This document shows, one piece after another, positions 47,311 to 54,298 of a stretch of 64,000 bases of DNA. Position 1 is the stretch's first letter, and each line of letters starts with the position of its first letter. The stretch lies in assembly GCA_964419335.1 (NCBI GenBank), contig CAYQOX010000007.1, forward strand, positions 58,073-122,072, written 5' to 3'. Below the pieces are notes generated by a model. That model made no database searches. It had not been told where the DNA came from and saw nothing but the letters and a program-made list of their open reading frames with translations. This stretch comes from CAYQOX01 sp964419335. GTDB lineage: Bacteria; Hinthialibacterota; Hinthialibacteria; Hinthialibacterales; Hinthialibacteraceae. Position numbers and translations under genes: made by a program.

Positions 47311-48393
47311 TTATTGTTGCATTGTAGGTAAGGTAGAGCGCGTTTGGTCCATGACGTTATTGTTGATCTGATCGAAGAGTCCCGTACTCTGGCTTTCCGA
47401 AGTTTGAAAGATCGTGCTGGGAGAAACCATGGTCTTGCTTGCATCATTGACTTGAACGGGAGAAGAGGCTTTTGATATGTCCGAGGTATTTCCTGTATTC
47501 AAAATGAGAGGCAGACCTTCTTCAGGACTTCCAATCACCACAACTTTTGGATTCGTTGATCTCGCGAGTACATGAGTGGCTTCGATGCCTCTCCATTTCA
47601 AGAGTTCATCGGATATCCCTTCTGAGACAATGTCTTGAAAATCGCGGATACCGGTGGCGATAATAACTTTACGTTTTGCTTCTTCTTCTGCCTGCATAAG
47701 CAAATACTGATATTTCTCCGCGTTATGAAATTCCATCAGTTTGTTTTCAATCGATTCCTTAACCAAAGGTGGAAGTTCGATATTGGTTATCAACAAATCA
47801 TCCAGTTCGACGTAATAATCTTCCAATTGGTGTAAGGCTTCTTCTAAAGCCGCATCTAAGAAGCCATACTCGAGTTGATATAATTCTTCAGGTTCATATT
47901 TTCCTACAATAAAGCGTAAGGCCGCCTCTATTTCAGGAACAATGACATTTTGCAAATAATTTGGGCCTAAGTATTCGTGAAGATAATTAAGATCAGTTCC
48001 ATCCCGGCGCGGGTGATGACGGATGGAGATCGTTATATCCACCCGTAAACCATCGCGAGAGAGAACATGGAATGTATGGCGCGTGTGTTGCTGACGAACG
48101 TTATAAATATAAATAATATCCCATGGAGGAATGATGTGTAATCCTTCATGAAGCGGGGTGGCTTCCAGCACTGTTCCAGTAAAGCGGCGGTACAATACTC
48201 CTCGCTCTCCCGATTGAATGGTAATAAAAATTTTAGGCCAAAGATAGATGGTTAACGCGAGCAGGATTAGTAATAGGATTTCAATCATGAAACGTCTTTT
48301 CACAATCCAGCTTCGAATCTTCTCTTTCAGAGTTTTTTTGGCCGCCTCTGGACTATGGGGATTTGTCGTCATGTTTGTGGTTGAGTCATTCAT
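47311..48393 (-). CDS. SPFH/band 7 membrane protein, right copy
   Basis: The 360-residue paralogue of the protein at 9245-10348 has one membrane helix (IEILLLILLALTIYLWPKIF, about 37-56), then GERGVLYRRFTGTVLEATPLHEGLHII, the shared core DLNYLHEYLGPNYLQNVIVPEIEAALRF split by small changes, and the near-identical helix HNAEKYQYLLMQAEEEAKRK. The Ser/Thr-rich tail differs completely from the left copy. Its ATG overlaps the exporter stop by four bases, so exporter and SPFH protein are translationally coupled. This supports a physical partnership. The tail divergence suggests that each copy has its own partner or localisation. Confidence 0.88.
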   Translation of the reverse strand: MNDSTTNMTTNPHSPEAAKKTLKEKIRSWIVKRRFMIEILLLILLALTIYLWPKIFITIQSGERGVLYRRFTGTVLEATPLHEGLHIIPPWDIIYIYNVRQQHTRHTFHVLSRDGLRVDITISIRHHPRRDGTDLNYLHEYLGPNYLQNVIVPEIEAALRFIVGKYEPEELYQLEYGFLDAALEEALHQLEDYYVELDDLLITNIELPPLVKESIENKLMEFHNAEKYQYLLMQAEEEAKRKVIIATGIRDFQDIVSEGISDELLKWRGIEATHVLARSTNPKVVVIGSPEEGLPLILNTGNTSDISKASSPVQVNDASKTMVSPSTIFQTSESQSTGLFDQINNNVMDQTRSTLPTMQQ

Positions 48394-50018
48394 TTTATTT
48401 GAAACAATTTTCCGTAATCCATTTTATAGATTCGATCTGCAATGTGATAGTAGGCATCATCGTGAGTGATGGCAATAACCGTTTTTCCTCGTTGTATTAA
48501 TTCTCGCAAGTAGACTTCATAAAAATATCTTCGAAAGAGAGGATCTTGATCTGCGGCCCATTCATCATAGACATGAATATCTCTGTTTTCTAAGTCTGAG
48601 ATCAATAAAGCAAGGCGTTTTTTTTGCCCCATTGACAACTTCAGAGATGTGATGCTCTTATCTTCGCGAATATCGGTCTTTTCAGCAATTTTCAACCGTT
48701 CTAACATCGTATCACACCATTCACGGTTAAAGGATTGGATGCCGAGTAAATAATTGAATAAATGCACGTTTTGAAAAATTACCGAAAAGTAGGAACGATA
48801 TCGTGAAATGTTCTGTCGGGTGACAAATCGCCCGTTCAATTTCATTTTCCCGGTATCAGGAAAATATAAACCAATGAGCACTTTTAGCAGCGTGGTTTTT
48901 CCCGAACCGTTCCCTCCCATAAAAAAAACAATCTCACCTCGCTGAATTTTTAGATCGATGGGGCCAATTTGAAAAGGTTGACCTTTTTTCGTATGGTTAT
49001 AGGTAAACACAACTTCTTTGAGTTCCAAAGTAGAAAAGGGGGTTGTTTTTCTCGTTTCTTCTAGCGTAGGGAGCGAATGATAATCTAATTGATCTAATTT
49101 ATTTTCCATTTCCCGAATGTTAGAAATGGCTGAATTGGCTCGCTCAATAAGTGGCAACGAACCAACAATTTCACGCACGGGTCCAGTGGTTACAAACAAA
49201 ATAAGCCCTACCACTTGAATTAACGTGAATTGATCAATGCTTGTAATTTTTGGATAAATAAAAATGAGAATCCCCAACAACAAATAACTAAACACTTGAG
49301 CAAGAATTACAGAGTTATTGAGTTGATTGGTAGCCGAAATGTTATGATCCTTGGCTTCTCCTGAGAGAGGAATCATGGTGTTATGGTAAAGATCATTATT
49401 CTTATGATCATTAAGTTTTAATTCTTTAAATCCCAAAAGGAGATGTTTCATTGATTCAAAAAATCGATTTTCTTTTTGGCTGGCTTGTGAATATTCTTTT
49501 TCGTATTCAGAGATTTGCTTTTGGTAAAGACGAACTCCATAAAATATGACCAACCCGGTTAGGATTAGCGCCAGGGGAGAGATTAACGTAATATAGAAGC
49601 AGGCTACGATCGTCAGCGCTAAAGAAGAAATAATTCGCGAGATATTCTTCGCGGCTCCGGAAATATCAGTCGTATCTCGGTTAAGAAGCATGAAGAAATC
49701 TTCTTGGCGCATAGATTCAAAAGAGAGAAGGTCGATTCGTCGAATACGATCGGTTAACCGGATTCGGATTTTAGTAACTATTTTTTCTACGATGCGGCAA
49801 GTTTGATCGAGAGAATATTTTTGAATAAAAATAAAACCGAGAATACTAATACATAAAAGGAAAATGGTAAGGTAAGAGGTGTGGGTTTCGATCGTTCCTA
49901 GAGAATAGATAATGATCGCGATAATTAAAAAATTGAGTAGTCCCGCTAGAGAATAGTACAGTAGCAGAGATGTATCCAATGCCTCCGATTCTTGCTTAAT
50001 AAAATGGAAGAAGTTCAT
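48390..50018 (-). CDS. SyrD/PvdE-like cyclic-peptide-type ABC exporter, right copy
   Basis: The 542-residue paralogue of 10360-12006 has the same plan: about six helices up to residue 310, Walker A GGNGSGKTT (about 369), signature LSMGQKKRLAL, Walker B region IHVYDEWAADQDPLFRRYFYEVYL, switch His in ITHDD. Both copies have intact ATPase motifs, so neither is a relic. A strong terminator ends only about 15 bases before its start codon, and I see no clear ribosome binding site, so its expression may depend on readthrough or a promoter hidden in the hairpin region. It could form a homodimer or a heterodimer with the left copy. Confidence 0.9.
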   Translation of the reverse strand: MNFFHFIKQESEALDTSLLLYYSLAGLLNFLIIAIIIYSLGTIETHTSYLTIFLLCISILGFIFIQKYSLDQTCRIVEKIVTKIRIRLTDRIRRIDLLSFESMRQEDFFMLLNRDTTDISGAAKNISRIISSLALTIVACFYITLISPLALILTGLVIFYGVRLYQKQISEYEKEYSQASQKENRFFESMKHLLLGFKELKLNDHKNNDLYHNTMIPLSGEAKDHNISATNQLNNSVILAQVFSYLLLGILIFIYPKITSIDQFTLIQVVGLILFVTTGPVREIVGSLPLIERANSAISNIREMENKLDQLDYHSLPTLEETRKTTPFSTLELKEVVFTYNHTKKGQPFQIGPIDLKIQRGEIVFFMGGNGSGKTTLLKVLIGLYFPDTGKMKLNGRFVTRQNISRYRSYFSVIFQNVHLFNYLLGIQSFNREWCDTMLERLKIAEKTDIREDKSITSLKLSMGQKKRLALLISDLENRDIHVYDEWAADQDPLFRRYFYEVYLRELIQRGKTVIAITHDDAYYHIADRIYKMDYGKLFQIK

Positions 50019-50032
50019 GATGTTTCATGTTA

Positions 50033-50085
50033 TAAAAAAATGAAAAAGAGCAATTCTTGCATTACAAAATCCAAGAATTGCTCTT
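50033..50085 (-). terminator. Strong rho-independent terminator or attenuator before the right exporter gene
   Basis: On the minus strand AAGAGCAATTCTTG (50085-50072) pairs perfectly with CAAGAATTGCTCTT (50059-50046), a 14-pair stem with a 12-base loop. The stem is followed by T-rich sequence to 50033. It follows the small membrane protein gene and lies directly before the exporter ATG at 50018. Confidence 0.85.
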
Positions 50086-50113
50086 AGAAGTCTTTCTTCA
50101 AGTTTGTATAGAA

Positions 50114-50284
50114 TTATCCATCGCTTTTTCGTGCGGGTTCGGATGGGATTAATAGCAATATACCTCCGATGGGGGTGAAAATTAAAGAAGCGATGAGGTA
50201 TCCCCAAAAACCGAATTTTTTATCTTGGCCAAGAAAGCCAATAATCACACACAGTAGAATATAAAGAACCGTATTTAATAGCAA
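50114..50284 (-). CDS. Small two-helix membrane protein of 56 residues
   Basis: I found this frame by reading the minus strand between the DUF697 gene and the terminator. It starts with TTG (50284-50282), with AAGGA ten bases upstream, and reads MLLNTVLYILLCVIIGFLGQ, a short polar turn DKKFGFWGYL, a second hydrophobic stretch (IASLIFTPIGGILLLI) and a polar tail PSEPARKSDG. Such two-helix mini-proteins with a charged turn (xGxxKKxGFW) are common small membrane proteins of unknown function in Gram-negative bacteria. It is 37 bases downstream of the DUF697 gene and likely cotranscribed with it. The non-ATG start lowers confidence in the exact N-terminus. Confidence 0.6.
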   Translation of the reverse strand: MLLNTVLYILLCVIIGFLGQDKKFGFWGYLIASLIFTPIGGILLLIPSEPARKSDG

Positions 50285-50321
50285 TGATCAATGATCCTTT
50301 CAAACCATGTCGTAAAGGGTA

Positions 50322-50882
50322 TTAGGATTTCGGAGTTGTTTTCTTTGTTGCACTTTCGCTTTCTTTTTTGGTTTCTTCTTCGGCTTGTTTTGCCACTTCT
50401 ATCCCTTCTTTGATTTGAGAATTGAAATATTCACGTACGTCTTCGGGATGAAAGTTCAAAAAGGTACCGCCGGCTTCAAAGTGTTGAATAAATACTTTAC
50501 CCAAGGCGTAAGTGATGGCACCGGCCATGATCGGCATAGAAACTACACCCGCGGCGGTTCCAATGCCTGGGATTATTTTCGTGACGCTCCAGAAAAGCCC
50601 TCCAGCCAAAACCGGTGTGCTTAATCCACCAAGAAGAGAAGCGAGAATATTCTTCACCAAATGACGATTGAATCGGATTTCATATAAATCAGAAAGTTCT
50701 TTGATCGCTTTCAGCTGAAACCCGGTTACGCCGATGATGTCCACAATCGGAATTGGAATGACTCCGATTCCCATAGCCCAATACATATTTTTTCTTACGA
50801 TGCTTTTGGCAGCATCCAGTTTCCCCGAGGGTTGAATTTGGGGTAGATCCATTGTACTTACAGTGGCTTCGGCAGCGTTCAT
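50322..50882 (-). CDS. DUF697-family membrane protein, right copy
   Basis: The 186-residue paralogue of 8026-8592 has AAGGAG at good spacing before the ATG. The core reads RKNMYWAMGIGVIPIPIVDIIG, KAIKELSDLYEIRFNRH, hydrophobic Gly-rich segments (LLGGLSTPVLAGGLFW, IIPGIGTAAGVVSMPIMAGAITYAL) and GKVFIQHFEAGGTFLNFHPEDVREYF. A Lys/Glu/Thr-rich tail ends the protein. The hydrophobic hairpins suggest insertion in the inner membrane. As with the left copy, it is next to an ABC-SPFH pair. The function is unknown. Confidence 0.82.
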   Translation of the reverse strand: MNAAEATVSTMDLPQIQPSGKLDAAKSIVRKNMYWAMGIGVIPIPIVDIIGVTGFQLKAIKELSDLYEIRFNRHLVKNILASLLGGLSTPVLAGGLFWSVTKIIPGIGTAAGVVSMPIMAGAITYALGKVFIQHFEAGGTFLNFHPEDVREYFNSQIKEGIEVAKQAEEETKKESESATKKTTPKS

Positions 50883-51039
50883 AACTTTCTCCTTCGTTAT
50901 TTAACAAAAATGTGTTATTGGTTCCCTACAACCTGTTATGTTTATTCATGGAAAACAAAAACGAGATTTAGGATATATTAATACTTTTTTATTCAATAAA
51001 CAAGTATTAATTTAAATATTTTTTGTTAGGTTTCCAATA

Positions 51040-51069
51040 TTGACAAGTTTTTCTTATTTGTGTTAGAGT
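51040..51069 (+). promoter_or_regulatory. Sigma-70-type promoter of the lipoprotein gene
   Basis: A perfect TTGACA (51040-51045) is followed after 18 bases by TAGAGT (51064-51069), which has an upstream TGT that can act as an extended -10. The lipoprotein ATG at 51124 has AAGGAG within its purine-rich leader. Confidence 0.6.
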
Positions 51070-51123
51070 CCCTCATCTTTTTGTGTAATTTCCATAAAAA
51101 AGGAGAAAAGGAGAAAATAAAAA

Positions 51124-52311
51124 ATGAAACGAAGGGTGATTTCGACGATGTGTGTCTTGTTTAGCGGTTTGTTTTTGATGAATGGATGCGCGATGAGACA
51201 TTTTTATGACAATTCTTTTAATAAATTACGTGAAGATACCTCCCAGAGTTATTCACAGCAAGTCGTAGATGTGGTCGTTGATCTGGTGGATAAATCCAAC
51301 CTTCCCGTTTTTATGAAAGTTGAAGCAGGCAATGCGGCATGGAATCCCGCGGTAAGGGGGAGTATTGATGCACAAATTCCTGGTCCATGGAACGCCAATA
51401 CCACAAGTTTAGTGCCTTCCTTAAGCGGGCAAGATGCTTTAACCAGTAGTATTCAGTTTAATGATTTTAGTACGGCTGCCATGTTACGTATCAATTCTCT
51501 CTATGAGTTTCTCTGTTTTCCCATTGAATTCGACGATGTCTATATGCCCAATGGTACGCTTTATACCACGGTTAGCGTTAAAGATAGTTCAGAAGGACTC
51601 TTTTTTGCACGAGAAATGAGTGATAGAGGGTACTTAGGGGTTCCACCCGAAAAGAAGGGGGAATTCCTCATGTTTGCTAATGATGTTATTTATTGGAGCC
51701 AAAATGCAAATCCTGATCCGAAAGATTTACGTTCACCTGCAGGCTTGATTTATCGTTTTTCGGTTGAATACCGAGAATCCTTAATGGATTTGGCGAAAGG
51801 GCAAAGAACCCTTATTGCGTTACAGGAAGACTTACAGAAAATGAAAGAAAATTTAGACGCCCTGGAACAGGACTATGATCAAGCCGAAAAAGAAGCCAAA
51901 AACACGGAGTCCAATACCAGCGTGATTCAAGACATTTTGAAATTTAAACGTGAAGACTTGCAAGCCGGACGAAAGAGTATGGGGCTAATTAATGATCAAA
52001 TCGTCTCAACTCAAGTTACGATCCAATCGAGCCGTGAGAATTTAAAGGAATTAGTTAAAAAAATTAGAATTGTAATGGAACAAGTTCAGGAAAATGATCC
52101 TGATTTCCAAGGCGATATCGATACCACCATCGCCATGTTCGAAGGTCATATCGCCCAAGCCATGCAAGGGGATATAAATATATTGGAAGATGTCAAAGGA
52201 ACAGATCGTCGGGGTACAGGGTTGGATGCGACCGAATCGGTTGATGAACTCTATCGTGAACGGTTTGAAGCCTTACCGCAGCGATTTGAAGGTGCTTTTC
52301 AGGCTCAGTAA
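51124..52311 (+). CDS. Predicted lipoprotein with central coiled coil
   Basis: The 395-residue protein starts with a lipoprotein-like signal (MKRRVISTMCVLFSGLFLMNGC). The lipobox MNGC is not canonical, so lipidation is probable rather than certain. Residues about 30-215 form a mixed domain I do not recognise (MLRINSLYEFLCFPIEFDDVYMPNG). Residues about 230-320 are a long coiled coil rich in Glu, Lys, Leu and Gln (LQEDLQKMKENLDALEQDYDQAEKEAKN). The C-terminus is acidic with ERFEALPQRFEGAF. It has its own promoter and a hairpin after the stop, so it is monocistronic. An envelope structural or adaptor role is plausible, but no function can be assigned. Confidence 0.75.
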   Translation: MKRRVISTMCVLFSGLFLMNGCAMRHFYDNSFNKLREDTSQSYSQQVVDVVVDLVDKSNLPVFMKVEAGNAAWNPAVRGSIDAQIPGPWNANTTSLVPSLSGQDALTSSIQFNDFSTAAMLRINSLYEFLCFPIEFDDVYMPNGTLYTTVSVKDSSEGLFFAREMSDRGYLGVPPEKKGEFLMFANDVIYWSQNANPDPKDLRSPAGLIYRFSVEYRESLMDLAKGQRTLIALQEDLQKMKENLDALEQDYDQAEKEAKNTESNTSVIQDILKFKREDLQAGRKSMGLINDQIVSTQVTIQSSRENLKELVKKIRIVMEQVQENDPDFQGDIDTTIAMFEGHIAQAMQGDINILEDVKGTDRRGTGLDATESVDELYRERFEALPQRFEGAFQAQ

Positions 52312-52336
52312 AAAGAGATTATACAACGATCTAAAC

Positions 52337-52370
52337 GCCGTGAGAGTTTCAAAGAATGGGCTCTCACGGC
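52337..52370. terminator. Hairpin between convergent genes
   Basis: GCCGTGAGAG (52337-52346) and CTCTCACGGC (52361-52370) pair perfectly around a 14-base loop. It follows the lipoprotein stop by 25 bases and its right arm overlaps the stop codon of the convergent sensor gene at 52364. T tracts are short on both sides, so termination may be partial. Confidence 0.6.
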
Positions 52371-53809
52371 TTATCAGATCGATGGCGTAATAAAATCATG
52401 GCTCCATCTTTGCCCGGATCAAGAATAGGAACCGCTTCGTCCATTACTTTTTCCACCTCATGATTTCTGAAAAGTTGGATAAATTGTTTTAGTTGTACAT
52501 CGGTTTCGTTCTCGAAAGTATGAAGGAGTAAAATTTCATTCGATTGGGCATGGTGGGAAGAGGAATGATCAGTTTTCATTCCTGCTGCGTAGGTGTAAAA
52601 GGTATAATCTCCATTGAAATGGAATGTAATTCCTTGAAAATATCGCAGGTTGTAGAAAAGTTGTAGTTCTTCACAAATGGTCTCAAAATCGTATTCCTTG
52701 ATGGCTTGGGTAATCCAAGAAGAGATCGAGGTAGAAGCAATCGAGGTTTTGGAGTAGTTCTTTTCATGCTGGATATCGGCGAGTTGAAATTCATTCTCTG
52801 TCACTACAATGTCAAATTTTTTTTCTGATAGATAATCGATCTGCCCTACAAAAGCATAAATCTTTTCATTTTCGTCCTCTTGGACATGGAAAAAGGATCG
52901 CGTGGAGTGGCCAATAAGTTGGCCATAAGCTTCGACAAAGGCATTATGAATCTTTAAAGGCGGCCAAAATTCTTTCACATAAGCATGGGCTAACTCTTCG
53001 TTTGTAGAAAATGGCGCCCCCTGGATTAATTCGCGATTGATTCGGTTTGTGGCTTCATCAAGCACACAAACCATGGTGTTATACGTATGATTAAGATCTC
53101 CAAACTCTCGTATACGGGAAACCGGCAAAGGCTTGCCTTCTTGCCTATCCTTTGTATAAGTCAAAGCATGATGGAGGTTTTGAATCGGTTTATTGATGAG
53201 ATAAGAAAGCAGGATTGCGGCAAACAATCCAACAAATAAAGCAATCACTGCAGCCACAATGTTTTCTTCAATAATAATTCTGCTATTGGCAGCGATGTCA
53301 GAAGCGTCTTTTTCGATGAAAACGAAAGCGGCAATTTCTTCCCGGCCGTTATAGATAGGAGAAATAGCGGCCATCGTATCGGGTTCGGCCTCATTTTTTC
53401 CTAAACGGAGTGGAGAAACGGTTGCGGGTGGTTTCTTTTTTGTTTGTAATAAGTACTTTTTCATCATCTCCGTGGGGGAATGAAAAGTATCTTCTCCTTG
53501 TTCGAAGAGAACGTGATGGTTTTCAGCGTTAATGATTTGTAATGAGCGCAACATCCCTTGAGAAAAGATTTCACGTAAAGCGTCAAGTATGTGGTGTTTT
53601 TTGGCTTGGGCTGCTTCATCTTGGGTTCTGTCTTTCAAAACGTAGGGATTAATAAACTCAGCAATTGAAATAGAAAATGCGGTGAGTTCATTCTCTGTAG
53701 CCCATCGGTTTTCTTCCCATTCTGAAATATATTGACTGAATCCGATGATGGCTACCAGAATCATAAAAATGGGAATCAAATAAAGAGCATTTTTGTAAAT
53801 GAGTTTCAT
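52364..53809 (-). CDS. Membrane sensor with HAMP domain and degenerate SpoIIE/PP2C-like output
   Basis: From the ATG at 53807-53809 the product has 481 residues (a TTG at 53861-53863 would add 18). The first membrane helix is YKNALYLIPIFMILVAIIGF, followed by a periplasmic sensor of about 150 residues. A second helix (IVAAVIALFVGLFAAILLSYLI) and a HAMP linker (NKPIQNLHHALTYTKDRQEGKPLPVSRIREFGDLNHTYNTM) come next. The C-terminal 220 residues follow the outline of SpoIIE phosphatases: a GQID where GDVSGHG is expected, LHTFENE where the TDG motif is expected, and an ILLRHR end. The metal-binding Asp residues are missing, so it is probably a pseudo-phosphatase. Last gene of a four-gene operon. 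Confidence 0.7.
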   Translation of the reverse strand: MKLIYKNALYLIPIFMILVAIIGFSQYISEWEENRWATENELTAFSISIAEFINPYVLKDRTQDEAAQAKKHHILDALREIFSQGMLRSLQIINAENHHVLFEQGEDTFHSPTEMMKKYLLQTKKKPPATVSPLRLGKNEAEPDTMAAISPIYNGREEIAAFVFIEKDASDIAANSRIIIEENIVAAVIALFVGLFAAILLSYLINKPIQNLHHALTYTKDRQEGKPLPVSRIREFGDLNHTYNTMVCVLDEATNRINRELIQGAPFSTNEELAHAYVKEFWPPLKIHNAFVEAYGQLIGHSTRSFFHVQEDENEKIYAFVGQIDYLSEKKFDIVVTENEFQLADIQHEKNYSKTSIASTSISSWITQAIKEYDFETICEELQLFYNLRYFQGITFHFNGDYTFYTYAAGMKTDHSSSHHAQSNEILLLHTFENETDVQLKQFIQLFRNHEVEKVMDEAVPILDPGKDGAMILLRHRSDKP

Positions 53810-53884
53810 TTTTCTTTTAGCTATCTTTGTATCAAATGATTTGTTGTTGCTCGTATACGACAATATTTGTTTAAATGGAAGAGT

Positions 53885-54298
53885 TTAATTCCCTTTTGAT
53901 CGCTGAATATATTGTTTTTCTTGACTTAAGGTATTTAGGGTGCCTACCAAAAAAAAGGGACATTCATTAACCATCGTAAAAAAATGGCCTTTTCTTATCG
54001 TAAGGCACTGAGTTTCTTGTTCGGGATGAGTCACTAAATCCTGCGCCAGGGGATAATCAAATAAGAGAGAGGAGGTCCCGACAATGGTAGATAAGAGAGT
54101 TCCATCTCCCAGATGAATGCCTCCCTCAATCACAATAAAAAGACGTGTGATCACAGTTTCAGAGTTAGCGAGGATATAGTTCGCAGGGTAGAAACGCTCT
54201 TCTGTGACATCTGCGACTAAACCCAGCTCCGAATCTCGCATTTCTGAAAAAGGAAAAATTTCCTTAAGGCAAAAGAGGCGTTCAATAAAATTCATCAT
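53885..54298 (-). CDS. Small cyclic-nucleotide-binding-domain-like protein
   Basis: The 137-residue protein has the beginning of a CAP-type cyclic nucleotide-binding fold: LKEIFPFSEMRDSELGLVADVTEERFYPANYILANSETVITRLFIVIEGGIHLGDGTLLSTIVG. The phosphate-binding cassette expected after that (FGE...R(T/S)A) is not preserved, so nucleotide binding is doubtful and the domain may act as a protein interaction module. No helix-turn-helix follows. Its ATG overlaps the stop of the large sensor gene by four bases, which couples it to that protein. It is probably a regulator of the neighbouring sensors. Confidence 0.7.
   Translation of the reverse strand: MMNFIERLFCLKEIFPFSEMRDSELGLVADVTEERFYPANYILANSETVITRLFIVIEGGIHLGDGTLLSTIVGTSSLLFDYPLAQDLVTHPEQETQCLTIRKGHFFTMVNECPFFLVGTLNTLSQEKQYIQRSKGN

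Noticed and set aside
47268..47447. Upstream extension of the solute-binding protein
   Set aside because: It would overlap the SPFH gene and put 60 basic residues before a good signal peptide; the ATG at 47267 has a ribosome binding site.
50025..50207. 60-residue minus-strand frame overlapping the terminator
   Set aside because: It is in another frame than the two-helix mini-protein, overlaps the hairpin, and has no hydrophobic or conserved pattern.
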